Shown here: in pieces, positions 1 to 11,937 of the stretch | Layout of the letters: every line of letters begins with the position of its first letter | Position numbering within the stretch: position 1 is the first letter of the stretch | NCBI RefSeq assembly: GCF_030272615.1 | Contig: NC_081412.1 | Span: 475,607,657-475,671,656, forward strand | Reading direction: 5' to 3' | DNA from: Cryptomeria japonica | Taxonomy: Eukaryota > Streptophyta > Pinopsida > Cupressales > Cupressaceae | DNA length: 64,000 nucleotides | The notes under the pieces: model-generated | Told to the model about the DNA's origin: nothing | What the model saw: the letters and a program-made list of their open reading frames with translations, nothing else | The model's database searches: none | Translations under genes and position numbers: made by a program

Positions 1-1360
1 CCCAAAACTTGAGAAATGGTGACCATTAATGATGATGCAAGTAGAAGAATCCCCAAAAATAATCTCCATAAGATGGATAAACCGAGGGCCAAAACCAATA
101 TCTCCCAACATGGAGAGAATGAAATGCCATTCAATCCGACCACAAGATTTAGAAAAGTTGATCTTAACAAATATGGCATTCTTCTTAGACTAACAAACCC
201 ACTCTATTCCTTCCTTTATAATAATGATATTTTCTAGAATAAAACTAGATCCGATAAAGCCAATCTACTCAAGGTGAACAATCTATGAGAGGATGATGAA
301 TTTTCAATGCTAGGGCCTTACACTGAGTAGGGTAATAGGCCGCCATTTACAAAAGTGTTCAAGGTCCTAGCTTTAGGTATGAACATAATGTTTCCTTTAC
401 TAATTAACCAGCCAATGGTTGAGAATGAAATGTTTCCAAAAAGGCCTTATGCAAATCAAGTCCCACACAAGGTCAAAGAGCTTTGTAAAATTCACAAGGA
501 AAGCCATCACACCAAGCAGCCTTGTCATCAACCATGGAGAAGGAAGATTCCTTAAAGTCCTTAATGGTTATTAATGTATCATATAAAACCTTTTGGGCTT
601 CAAAAAGACAAAAGGGGACAACATTGAAGCATTCCTATAGAGCCCTATCTCACTTAGGTGAGGCATCTTAAGTAGTGAACACCTTCTTATAGTGGAAAAA
701 AAATGCCTAAAGAATGTTTGATAGCTCATAAAGTACTGTTTGTCCTTTCTTAATTTTCTTGATGTCAGGGAAGGAGTGACATGCACGAAGACCCAAGAAA
801 AATTACTTGGAAGCATGATCTCCAACCTTAAGTCATTGAAACCAAGACTTAATTTGGGCTCCTCGAGCAACAAGGCTATCAAAAATTTGTTTCTAATGGA
901 AAAGATGCGTAACCCTATCTTGTAGGTTGGGAGAGAAAGGATTGGTTACAAGAGCCTCTATGTCATGGAAAAGATCTAGGGTGGTAGCCTCATATGACTA
1001 TCAATGATACATGGCCAACTGTTTGCCATAAATCTAGAGAAAATGAGTAGTTCTCTGAATAGCATCCTTCCACCAAGCAATCCACCTAGCTTGCTAAGTA
1101 GGTATACTCTTTAAATTTTAAACCCACTAAATGTAGGCCATTGTGGGTTGGTGACTCAGTAGATAATTATTTTTAAAAAAATGATTTTTGGATGGTCGCA
1201 CACAACCCACTTGCCATTGAATGTTGAACTTGATGGGATAGTGGTCTGATAGGGTAACCTCTAGGGGAGGTAAAATTGGGAGATCAAGATAGTCCCCAAA
1301 AGAGAATAAAGGTTGTTTCATTATCATAGCACAATCAAACTATTTAAAAACTATATCACT
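1..1360 (-). pseudogene. LINE (L1-type) ORF2 fragment: end of endonuclease to start of reverse transcriptase
   Basis: Read on the minus strand from about 1360 down to 1, this is a decayed plant L1-type LINE ORF2. In order I see the end of the AP-endonuclease domain (LDLPILPPLEVTLSDHYPI near 1280-1220, with the conserved SDH), then the linker with AWWKDAIQRTTHFL (about 1085-1045), then a GD..K.FF..LRA..H pattern near 820. The RT entry block (DDKAAWCDGFPCEFYKAL) lies near 525-470, and the RT block FSKSCGRIEWHF with GFGPRFIHLMEIIFGDSSTC lies near 165-60. Several stops and at least two frameshifts break it. The catalytic YADD-type box would lie left of base 1. The domain order is certain enough to call a LINE; the exact family is not. 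It is a different copy from the LINE at the right end of the window. Confidence 0.8.
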
Positions 1361-4029
1361 ACCGGCTCAAAAATTACTCCATGTATTCCAAACGCCTTGG
1401 GAACAAGGGTAGTCTATGTTGAGATTAAAAAACTCCAATTTATTATGCATAGTAATTATAAGCTAATCACTAGTTTAATATTAATTATTCTTGATCTCAA
1501 CACATCAAGATAAGTACGTCTATTTTCTATTTATATTTAAACTAACAAGTTTAGTTTATCCACAATTTAAACTTATATTATTAGTGATAATTAATTATAT
1601 TAATGTACATGCATTTGTATTAACTTAGATTAGCCCAAATAATATTTTTTTCTCTCACAATTATGGTCCACTCATGGCTTAATTTGTACTATGTATACCC
1701 ATGTCATTCTCCATTTACTTTTATAATCCTATTAACACAATTTCCTAATAGTAATAATATATTAAAAAAATAAAATATTATTGCATATGCTTTAGTTCAT
1801 TGTAAAATTCAAAAGAATACTAAATTAGTTAAATATAAATTCTTTACACCTATATGGGACACAAAAAAAAAAAACCATAAACATTTAAATAAAATATGTA
1901 TGGGCTATAAAAATGCATATGAGATGTGACATGACTATGTTAATGGTTGTATGCATCCCTTAGAAAATGCATGCTATTTAATAAATTCTTAAAATCTCTC
2001 TATCAGAATTGGAAAAAAGTTTAATATTTTTGTATTAAGATAAGTAGATTTTTTTGCATTCCTCGAACCCTATTACAAAGTAGGATGGTTATTAATTAGG
2101 TAACTAGATGAAACTAGGGAAGGAATAGAGTAAATCCAAACCAAGTGGGTAGAAAAGGTGTAATAAGACAAAAATTAGACAATAGAACAAGACAAAATAA
2201 TAGATCAAATGTTTCTTCAAAATCAGAGTTGGGGGCCAAACATAGGCCCAAATGGGACAATCTACAAACAATAGTCTAAGAAGAATCATCTATTCCCATA
2301 AAACATTTTGGATTAGGGGAGGAGGAACCTTTCAAGGAAATAGATGAACCTCCAAAATAAGTAGTTATATTTATTAAAAAGGAATTTTGCAATACAAAGA
2401 CAGAGATTCAAGAACCACCAAAGGAATAGGGCAAAAATCTGAATTACTAGGCAAGGAAAAAAATGAAAAAAAGTTAAATTTTTCAACAAAGGGTTGGTCT
2501 AACATTTAAGTTTCTCAAATTAACCTTTTATAAAAATGAAATTGATTTCAAACTTATTACTCATCAAGTTTACAGGTTTTAGATTGAACTTGTAAGAGAT
2601 CACCATAAAAACATCAATCTACTTCTAGGCTTTCTAAACATATTAATTTTACTTGATTTAAATAAATTAAGATATATAAAACCTTAATATTTCATAAATA
2701 GGTATATATAGAATGATGTTTTAATATTACCTAGATATACAAGCATAGATTTTTCTTTGTCTATTTATCTAAATTAAAGAAACCTAGGATTTCTTTGCTC
2801 TGCACTCTATTCTATACATATTATAGAATCTCATGTTTTTAGATACATTTGTGAATGTTATTTGACATAAATATTTAGTAATAATATTTATAAGTCACAC
2901 TTCAAAAAAATCCTAATAAATATATTATAAAAAGTGTGTGCCACTATGCGTGTGTTTGTGTTTGTATGTGTATGTGTGTTATTGGCCTTATCAATCCTTC
3001 TATTAATTGATTGTCAAAAATACTTAATATAAAGAATGTTGGTCTACATACTAGATGTTATATTATATTTTATTAATAAAATATATAGCATATGTATGTG
3101 ACATTTTTCCCAATTTTATTAATAATAGGCATTTAAAAAATATTTAGTAGTTTCAAAATTATATCTAGAGTGTTGTAACTCTTGTTCTTTTACCATATTC
3201 AAAATTTTAGTGTGCAATTTGTATTATGTGATGATGTCCAATTTTTAGTGATTTTAGAAAAATAAGTTGTTACATTTTACTGATGTTATTTTCTCCATTT
3301 TCATGCACATATTAGATATTTTGTTCTTTGCAATGAGGAAGATTCATATGGTTTTTAATGATATTGTTTTTTTGATGAGACAATATCAACTGGATTACAA
3401 GAGATATTGTGTGATATAAAATCTAATTTCTCATTAGTTATAGTATCACATTTAACAATATTCTTTAATGTGTAAAGTATATATAGGGATGAGTTAAGAA
3501 TGAGGACAATGTCATAGGTCAAAAAAGATATACACTTAGATATTTTAGTGAGATAATGAACACGTTGTTGGTATTTCTATGTAATTCATTGATGTTATTT
3601 TTGTTTAAGAACATTGAGACAATGGCCAATGAATACAAACTTACATTTAACATCAACTTTGTCTATACTTTAACCTTTGAAAACCCTAGGTAGGTTCTCC
3701 TAATCGTTTCAAATAAGATTTTTGTATTATGAATAGAAAATAATTTGTAGTAGATGAATTCTCACATATATTTGAAAAGGTTTATAAAATGAAACATGAA
3801 AACATCAATTATACTTGTGAAATTTTAAACATGATATGAGAAGGTAAAACAATTTTTAGATAATTTACAATTATGTTGTTATTTTTAATTTTTAAATATT
3901 TTTTGGGTTTTAGGAAAAATATCTCAATTAGATCGGTTCCCTTTTGGGCTATAGATTTTCAAAATCATGTAAACATTTCCATCTATAAATTTAATATCTT
4001 TCAATGATTAATAAAAAAAATTTAACACA
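1361..4029. other. AT-rich sequence with no identified gene
   Basis: I find no coding frame that I can match. The stretch is AT-rich with many stops on both strands. It contains a short TG-rich simple-sequence run at about 2934-2985 (alternating tgtgtg, tgtttg, tgtatg). A short open stretch near 2104-2289 (minus) is low-complexity hydrophobic and looks like chance. Confidence 0.5.
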
Positions 4030-4369
4030 TGTTATTGTGAGGATCCGGATATTATTGAGAGGGGGGGAGGTGAACTAGTAATAACAATAGACTGCAATCT
4101 TTCACTAATCTGCAAATACTTCTCAAAAACAGTTTATAACTAGTACCGGTATCTACTCAATCAATCACTTAAAGCAGATTTACCAAACTACGCATTCATG
4201 TGTTTCATCAACATGTAAGAAATGAAATGATATCAAATCAACACATAAATAAATAAACCACCATATGAACACTAGGATTTTTCACATGGAAACCCAAATG
4301 GGAGAAACCACCGTGGGAATTGGTACCCACAAAATTTGCACTCTTTTGGAATGCACCCGGTTAAGAGAA

Positions 4370-4560
4370 GACCTGTTAGGAGTCACCTAGTGAAGCGATT
4401 TTAACCTTAGCCCTGTTAGGAGTAACCTTGATAAAGAATTTAAACCCAATTTAATGAGCCACTGGGTGAAGGGATTTACAAGATCAGGCCTATTAGGACC
4501 TACCTAGTTAAGGGATTTTAATACTGTTGCAACTGTTAGGGAACAATAGGTGAATGATTC
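4370..4560. repeat. Degenerate short repeats inside the LTR
   Basis: Variants of a phrase built from 'ctgttaggagtNacctNg' plus 'gaagggattttaa' recur about four times, near 4372, 4413, 4490 and 4525, with spacing of roughly 40-75 bases. They are too degenerate to align exactly by eye. Confidence 0.5.
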
Positions 4561-4757
4561 GATCAATGCACTCTCTGCTTGCTAGTACAAATCTATTTTA
4601 GCTCCAATCTGCTTTACTTATGCAGAAATCTCAATCCAGTTTGACGCACTCTTCTTCTTTGACAATCGACACAAAAAACCTTTTCAAACTAGACCTAAAT
4701 ACACTTTTCAATCAGGTCAGTTACATAAACCTAATTTACAATGAGTATACATCATAG

Positions 4758-4840
4758 ATCATATCAGATCATTACAAATCATTACTTTTAATCATATAGA
4801 TCATTACAAATCATTACATTTAATCATATAGATCATTACA
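4758..4840 (+). repeat. Tandem repeat, unit about 32-33 bp, 2.5 copies
   Basis: The unit starts atcatatagatcattacaaa and runs on through atcattac and tta. Copies are at 4758-4790, 4791-4822 and a partial copy at 4823-4840. They differ by single bases only. Confidence 0.8.
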
Positions 4841-5524
4841 ACAAATTTCAAGATAATTATAGCTGATGAATGATCATAACACATCATCGCACATTGATCT
4901 GGTAAGCTTTCAAACCCGTATTACATTCTTCTAAGCACTTCACTGTTTCCCAAGAAATTCGATCCTTGTACGCGCTAAAACAACATCTTATCACTTCACA
5001 CGGATTCTGACACGTCACCACTAAGTTAAGAACATGAAAAGATTCATCGCCAAACCATAAAACATCACCGGTTAAAGATCTTGTTACCGGTTCTCAAACC
5101 CTACACTGAATATACAACAATCAATTATAAACATGACTTTTGGTTCTCCAAACATGATGAGGTTCCTATCATAGACTCATTATAATGTCATAATCATACA
5201 ATCCAAACTACAAAATCTAACTCAACACAGATCTCTATCGCAACCATCTCCTTCTCTGTTCCTGCTTATCAGTTGAGTGCTACTTAGCAGTTTTGTTGTC
5301 CAACTCATTTCATTACCGGTTAGGCTAAACTGATAGACTTAGATAACTCATATGACATACCAAACATAAATAAAAATGGTTACCATCAATGACAACACAA
5401 ATAACTAATCATAAAGCATCACATCACAATTATATCGTCACCAATAGTCCATCAATCTCATCATATCAACATCATCCTTTACTGGCACATCATCATCTCC
5501 ATCAGTTATGCCAACATGCCAACA

Positions 5525-6343
5525 ACATATAGTATTGAAAATGGTAACATATTTCTACTTAATAATCCCTTTAACAACATTATTCTTTACATTTTAATGA
5601 AATATATTACTGAAGTCATTGAATAGAAATTATCAATAGAAATCTTCATTAGAATAAATTTTCAAAGATGAACTCAATATTCCTTTACTATTTTATTATA
5701 TTCATATTATTTTTTACTAAAATACAAATTTCTATGATAACATTTTTATTTATAAACCTTATACATCATATCCTATAATTTGATATCGACTCAAATACCC
5801 ACCCATTATTACAAGTACCATAATCCTTTACAATGAGGCTCATATCTATTTAAATAGATCAAGAGAGAAAATAAATTTGTGAGCCAAGTCACATATGTGA
5901 CATCCTACATTTGACAATCAAAAATCTTGTTGAGATAAAAAATATACAACTACTCAATATAAGATATTTCCCATTTACAACTTTTATGCAAAACATTGTA
6001 CAATCCATTGGACAAAAAAATGAATCTAAATTTTCTAGTTGTGGAAAAATTCAATACTACTACATAAAACAATTAAGCTCAATGTTCTAAATTATTGGTC
6101 ACTAATACTATAACTAGAATAAGGATGATTCAAAGTGACCTAGCTTGGTAACTATTTATGTAGATAATAAATAAATTATTTGATTATGTTGATATTTTTT
6201 CTTATAATTTTATTATTATTGTTATTTATATATAAAAAAAGATGATCTAAACTAGCTAATAATTTTATTAAAGTCAAATGAAAATTGCGCTTTCTTCCAA
6301 AAAGAGTTGGTAGCACGTGTGAATTTTATCTTCCATAAGGTGC
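5525..6343. other. AT-rich spacer with no identified gene
   Basis: I see nothing recognisable here. The sequence is AT-rich with no long frame on either strand. Confidence 0.5.
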
Positions 6344-6903
6344 TATTAGCTTGGTATTATCCATAACTATACACAACAAGTTAGCACCAAATAAAAATTG
6401 TAGTGAAAAATTAGAGAAATCAAATATAAAAATAACACTCAAAATTTTGGACAACTATCCTTGGAAAAACCCCAAGTTGGGGAAAACTAGTTTTCAAATT
6501 TGAGGTATATTATTAATATGTTTAGCAAACTACTATTGATGAATTGTTACAATCATTTTACTAATACCGAGAATACATAAAGTCTCCTCTCTGCCACTTG
6601 TTGAACTTCTAACAAACATTTGTGAAACCTCCCTCTGTAACTTAGAAGCTAGAGAAGTTTCTCCTCCTTACCCTACTAAAAAAATCTCCTTTGTCTCACT
6701 GAAAAATCAACTAATTCCTATCAATCTCTCCCTTTCAATGTGGCTCAAGGATCCCCTACATATAAATTCTCATTCAAAAACTGAAGGGCCACTGAGTGAA
6801 AGGGCTTGGAATCCCAATAAGTGTCGGTTCAAATTCCTTTGTGTTCCTAGACCTCACAACACCTCTCAAGGCTAGAACACTTGATGAGCTATCTAATTTA
6901 ACA
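6344..6903 (-). mobile_element. 3' LTR of the split Ty1/copia element (outer layer of the nest)
   Basis: On the minus strand this LTR starts TGTTAAATTAG at 6903, directly after a polypurine tract (AAGAGGGAG, 6904-6912 region). It continues to about 6344, where similarity to its partner stops. The partner LTR is at about 34660-35178 in the same orientation; the two can be aligned by eye almost throughout, for example 'cagttttcaaatttgaggt' and 'aacctccctct'. The inner boundary is approximate because the terminal CA is not clear. Confidence 0.75.
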
Positions 6904-8304
6904 CTCCCTCTTAGTGAGGAAAGTGTTCTCCACAACACCCAACTTATCACTGGAGAAAACAAATTTTCCTTTATTCAAGGCCTTTGTTATAATGTCTGCC
7001 ACTTGTTGATATGTAGGCATGTACTGTAATCGAAATAATCCATGTTGTACATAATCCCTGATGAAATGCTATTTGATGTCGGTATGTTTAGACCAATCAT
7101 GAAATACTGGAATGTCAGATAGTTTGATGCAACTTTGTTTATCACAGTGAATAATGGTCGACTCCATCTTCTGACCAAATAGAGCCACTAATAGCTTTTG
7201 AAGCCATATGGCCTCGCATGTAACCATGATTGTTGCCATGTTTTACTTCTTCAAAGCTTAATGCAACTAACTTCTACTTCCTATTGAAGCAAGAGATAAC
7301 CCCTCATCCAATGCTAAAGAAACACCCTAAAGTGCCTTTTCGGTCTTTTGCATTAGTGTAGCCAATCAACTTGACACTATCACTCTAAGTATATTTCAAC
7401 CCATACTCAATTGTACCTTGTAGATATCACAACACATGTTTTTCTATTATCTAATGCACTAACTTAGGTTCCACCATGAATTGACTAAGAGTGCTAATTA
7501 TAGAACAAATGTTTGAACTTGTGTTAACTAAATATATGAGAGATCCAATAAGTTGTCTATATAAGGTGGGGTCTACAACCTTCTCCTTTGATGCTTCAAT
7601 ATTCCTCCAATTGGTTATCATAGGTGTAGACATGGGTCTAAAGTCCATCATCTTGAATTTTTTTAAGATCTCCAATACATATCTCCTTTGATAAAGGAAT
7701 ATTTCCTCATTTGTTTGGCACACCTCGAGTCTTAGAAAATAGTGCATCAACCCCAAGTCTTTCATTTCAAACTTTTCTACTAATTTCCTCTTGCAATTAC
7801 CTATGAGGCCTGGTGATCTAGTTAAAAATAGATTATCCACATACAAAATCAGAATGAGTGCTTTGCCTCCAACCATATTATAGTATAGATTCAAATCTAC
7901 CTCACTCTTCACAAAGCCCATCTTCTACAAGTAATTGTCAATCTGACTATACCAGGGTTTGGGAGCCTGTTTTAGTTCGTATAGCTATCTCTTTAATATG
8001 CATAGATGATTTTCCCTCCCATATGTCTCAAAACCCTCTGGCTATTCAATGTACACCACGTCTTTAATGATTCCATTTAGGAACATTTTCTTGACATCCA
8101 TTTGATGAATCTGCCATCCCATCTCTGCTACAAGTGAGATCACAGATTTAATGGACATATACCTAGCTACCAGAGAAAACGTTTCCTCATAATCTATTCC
8201 CTCTTTCTGAGAGAGCCCCTTGGCCACAAATCTAGCTTTGAATTTGTCAATGCTTCCATCTAGAGCATGCTTGATCTTATAGATCCAACATGAACCAATC
8301 ATTG
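6904..8304 (-). pseudogene. Copia reverse transcriptase and RNase H, 3' half of the split element
   Basis: The minus strand encodes the Ty1/copia RT from its N-terminus. IYKIKHALDGSIDKFKARFV (about 8285-8225) is followed by IHQMDVKKMFLNGII (about 8110-8065), then YVDNLFL (about 7835) and DLGLMHYFLRLEV (about 7760). The RNase H tail ends with QVADIITKALNKGKF near 6990, just before the polypurine tract. The RT catalytic box reads YVDN rather than YVDD, so the second aspartate is lost (a GAT to AAT change). Several stops are present. The frame stops abruptly at 8304, exactly where the SIRE LTR begins. The missing upstream half (gag, protease, integrase) continues at 31962 in the same orientation and frame. 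Confidence 0.88.
8300..8304. repeat. Target-site duplication CATTG, left copy
   Basis: CATTG lies immediately left of the TGTTGG that starts the SIRE LTR. The same 5-mer lies at 31962-31966, immediately right of the CCAACA that ends the insertion. It lies within the RT coding region of the outer copia element. Taking one copy away together with the insert leaves that frame unbroken, which strongly supports these borders. Confidence 0.9.
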
Positions 8305-9935
8305 TGTTGGTCTCTTTGTTATTGTCCTTGATGTCGGCTCGTGGTGGTCGAGATTACTAGTTGGATTGTTGACTTCTTTATTTTTGTGCAGCTCTTTACA
8401 TAGTGGCTACTTGCTCATGAGGATACTTGATAGTAACACTTGTCAATTATTATTTTTTTTTGTAAGTGTTGAATTATCCCACTTGGCAAATGGTGTCCAC
8501 AAGAGTTACTTGATTAAATGCATATCCTTCGGCACGTGGGTAGCTTTTACTATGGGCACTTGATATTATTCGGATTTCAAATGTCATTGTTATTTATTTT
8601 GGGGCTTGTATATCATGTTTTTAGATTTCTTTCGAAAGCATTTTTTCAAACCATAGCCGCCATGTATGCTTTTTGCAACCTCTATCAGATAATTGTTTCA
8701 AATGTTGCAGTTGGTTTGGTTTATCACAACATCATGAACAAGAAAGTGATAACGTCTAGCAGAAATTGGTTATTGTCATCATTCACAGAAGGTGGACTTC
8801 AAGAAAAAGATACAAACAGGTTTTTCAGTTTCTTTTTTGACTTTTTGTTGGCATAGTCAGGTATTTTTTCAAGCAAATACTAAAGATTCAGTTTAATGGA
8901 AAATGGAAAATAAAAGGGTTTTCTTTTAACAGTCGGTTGAAAAAGTAGTTTAATAATATCTCTTGAGTTACGAGCATTTAATTTTTATGAAGAAAGTTAT
9001 TTTTATTGGTTTTAATATTAAAATCAGATGCATATATATATTTTCAAAGGTATGAAAGCAGTGTGTGTGAAAAAGAAAAAAAGATCATTGATTCATTACT
9101 TAGCTACTCTGTCTTAAGTGTCTAGAGCATCGAATGTTGAAAATAGAGTAAGAATTTTTCTTTTTAAAAGAAGTTATAAGGGAATGTTTTTGTCATTCTG
9201 CTATATTATGTTAAATCAATTTCGGGTTGACAAAATATGTATTGAAATAAGTTTTCATAGACTATTCTTGTAAGTTGCTATCAATCATGATTTTGGAACT
9301 ACAAATACAATGCAATTGTAGGGTCAGTGTTGAGAGCAATTTTTCGTAGGTTCTTAAATTGTAAGATGTTGAGTCCAGACTCCATCAAAACACTTCACTA
9401 TTGAAATTGTTCTTAAACTGTTATTGTTATTTTGAGGTGTTGAGCAGAGACTCCACCATTGTGATAAGTTAGATTTTTGATATGAAATAAAGTTGACAGG
9501 TTATGAGTGGTTTTTATACCCCATGAGGGTTTTCAACTCATGAAATTTGTGTCTTGTGAAATGTTTTGAAAATCTTGTCGTCTTTCATATTTGTTCATTA
9601 GGTCAAGCTCTGATATTTATGTCAGTCATTATATGCAAATTTGTGTTTGTAAATCTGTAGTATCACATGCATGTGAAGTTGTTTTAGTTCATCTGATAGT
9701 TGCAGTAAAAGATGTGTCTCATAGAAGCATATGAAGATTGTTTAGTCAATATATCCTAATCTTTCGTCTTATATCTTGTAAGGATTGAATATCTTTGATC
9801 AACAGTTCTTGTTTCTCTTTTAAAGCAAGTTGTATTGTGTTAAAAAGGTCTATCAATTTGTTCAGAGGTTTTACTTGTTGAATTTTATTACACTCTTATT
9901 CACCCCTCCCTCTTAGAGTGAAACCAATTCCAACA
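8305..9935 (+). mobile_element. 5' LTR of SIRE/Maximus-type copia element
   Basis: The LTR starts TGTTGGTCTC at 8305 and ends AATTCCAACA at 9935, giving perfect TGTTGG...CCAACA ends. The left flank is the target duplication and the right flank a primer-binding site. At 1631 bp it is in the range of long SIRE-type LTRs. Frames inside (for example 8518-8856) are hydrophobic, match nothing and are not called as genes. A partly repeated phrase 'tgttgag...agactcca' occurs near 9370 and 9438. Confidence 0.85.
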
Positions 9936-9949
9936 AGTCGTATCAAAGC
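9936..9949 (+). promoter_or_regulatory. Primer-binding site, initiator-Met tRNA type, mutated
   Basis: Directly after the LTR the sequence reads AGTCGTATCAAAGC. It resembles the usual plant copia site TGGTATCAGAGC with about three changes. Position and partial match support the call. Confidence 0.7.
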
Positions 9950-10009
9950 TTAGGGTCCCGCATTTCTTAGTCTTCCTAGGATAGATCCTTGTCTTCAAAG
10001 TTTTCTATT

Positions 10010-11670
10010 ATGTCTCAAGAGGGGTCATTTGTTACTAGAGCTCCATTGTATGATGGAACTGATTTTATTTTCTAGAAAATCAAAATGGAAACTTATCTGA
10101 TATCTATAGACCTAGATGTCTGGAATAATGTTTGTAGTAAATACATAGTTCCTATTACTATACCAACAAATCATGATGGGAAAAAACAATATGAGTTGAA
10201 TGCTAGAGCCAAACATGCTATATTATGTAGGCTCACTAAATATGTATTTGTTAAAATTATGCATTGCAAATATGTACATGAGATTTGGGAAAAACTTGAA
10301 AACATCTATCAAGAAAATGAAAAATTCAAACAGTCAAAAATACTCACTCTCAAAACTCAGTTTGAGGAAATGAGATTGAAAGATGATGAAAAAGTTGTTG
10401 ATTACTTTCTAAGGATTGATGAAATTGTAAATAGAATGAGAGGATTAGGTGAAGAGGTAGAAGAATTTACAATGGTTAAAAAGGCTATTAGAACTTTGTT
10501 GCCTAAATATGAAACGAAAGTTTCTGCCTTAGAAGAAAAGAATAATTTCAATAATTTTACCCTAGATGATCTTCAAGGAACCTTGAGTACATTTGAAATG
10601 AGAATAAATAAGTTGATAATGCTAAGTCATTATTAAAAGAGTCTTCTTTCAAAACAGAGAAGAAAGTAGATGTGGATAGTGAATCAAAATTATCTGATTC
10701 TTTAGAAGCTCTATTAGTACCAAAGCTCAAAAAGAAATATAGAAACAAACAACTTCTAAAATATTTTGGATGTGGCAAAGCTAGTCATTTCATAGCCGAA
10801 TTCCCTTACACTGAACAAAATGATGATGATCATCAGTTTGAAAAATACAAGAAAAAGGTTTTCAGTCCTAAGAAAAAATTCAACTTTAACAATTTTAAAA
10901 ACAAAAGGAGTCTACTATGTAGAGAAGACTCTGATGATGAGTCAAATGAGTCTTTGGGTGATGAAGGTGAAATGTCTTTCATGGCTGAAATTAGTTCATC
11001 TAATACCACAAACAATAAAATGGTTATTAAAACCAATAGTCAATCAGACTCTGAGAACTGTGAGATAACTCTTGAAGGTGAATTGTTGTGTTCTCTTCAA
11101 GAGATTAAAAAACTCAAAAAAATTATCTCCTCCCAGGAGAAAAGTTCAGGTAACTTAACTACTTGTTTTCAAACTGAGTTAGATGACTCCAAAAGAGTTA
11201 TAGAAAATCTTAGGTCAGTTATTTCTGACAAGGAATAGGAGATTCTAACACTCAAACAAAATATTAATTCTCTTAAAAATCAAGTTGAGGATCATGAAAG
11301 AACTATTTACTTGCACAACATACTAGGGAAACAAAAACAGTTCACCAACATAGGTGAATGCTCAGATTTTGTAGGTCAAAATATAAAAACGGAGAATAAG
11401 GAGCATATATTTCAAAATAAATGGAACAGTTTCAGATTTAATCCTTTCTTCAATGGATATTGTTTTTTTTGTAATAGATTTGGTCATAAAGTAACCACCT
11501 TCAAATTGTTGGTGCCCAGATTATAAAGGTTTGGTCAAAATTAATACTTTGGTTTTCATATAACAATTAGGTGTTTCAAGGGAAATGCTATAGGTCATAC
11601 TTCAAATGACTGTAGACAAAATAAATCAAATACAAGAAAAGTTTGGAAACCCAAATAGGTAAATAACATA
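10010..11670 (+). pseudogene. SIRE-type gag, decayed
   Basis: This is the long nucleocapsid protein of a SIRE/Maximus copia element. It starts at ATG 10010 (MSQEGSFVTRAPLYDGTDF) and has the family pattern METYLISIDLDVW, HCKYVHEIWEKL and VVDYFLRIDEIVNRMRGLGEE. An early TAG (about 10073) sits where the family has Trp. A frameshift near 10605-10620 moves the rest to another frame. An Asp/Glu/Ser-rich and Lys-rich stretch and a coiled-coil-like region (LQEIKKLKKIISSQEK, about 11094-11140) follow. Three zinc-knuckle-like motifs occur near 10765, 11460 and 11577. Each has lost one or more Cys ligands (for example YFGCGKASHFIAEF). The protein cannot be made intact from this copy. Confidence 0.85.
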
Positions 11671-11679
11671 GAACAATGC

Positions 11680-11937
11680 ATGCTTGTCCAAACTGCTTTT
11701 CTCTCTAGTAAGAAGACTCAGTGGGTTGTTGATAGTGGTCATTCTAACCACATGACAGGAGATAAAGACAAGTTCTTAAAACTTGAAAATTATGTTGGCA
11801 AGGTTGTAAAGTTTGGAGACAATTATGGAATACAAATAAAAGGTAGAGGGTCTTTATTGCTAAATGATAATACACCTCTTCATGATATGTATTATGTAGA
11901 AGGCCTCAAACACAATCTTTTAAGTGTCAGTTAGATT
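11680..11937 (+). pseudogene. SIRE-type copia aspartic protease
   Basis: The protease frame begins near 11680, with the active-site block WVVDSGHSNHMTG at about 11728. DSG is kept, although the family usually has Cys where this copy has His after it. The domain ends with DMYYVEGLKHNLLSVS and then a TAG at 11932-11934 where the usual continuation is QICD. It lies between gag and integrase as in all Ty1/copia polyproteins. Confidence 0.85.

Larger units (their letters stand above)
4030..5524 (-). mobile_element. Probable solo LTR (about 1.5 kb)
   Basis: The block starts TGTTATTGTGAGGATCCGG and ends TGCCAACA, so it has TGTT...AACA ends. It is flanked by near-identical 5-mers, acaca (4025-4029) and acata (5525-5529). 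No gag or pol coding sequence lies on either side, as expected for a solo LTR left by LTR-LTR recombination. Orientation is guessed as minus because the right end, read in reverse, starts TGTTGGC like the other LTRs here. Inside are a degenerate array of 'gttaggagtcacctagtgaag'-like phrases (4370-4560) and a short tandem repeat (see 4758-4840). The family is unknown. Confidence 0.5.

Noticed and set aside
8518-8856. Hydrophobic frame of 112 codons inside the SIRE 5' LTR
   Set aside because: It lies wholly within an LTR with well-defined borders and matches no family.
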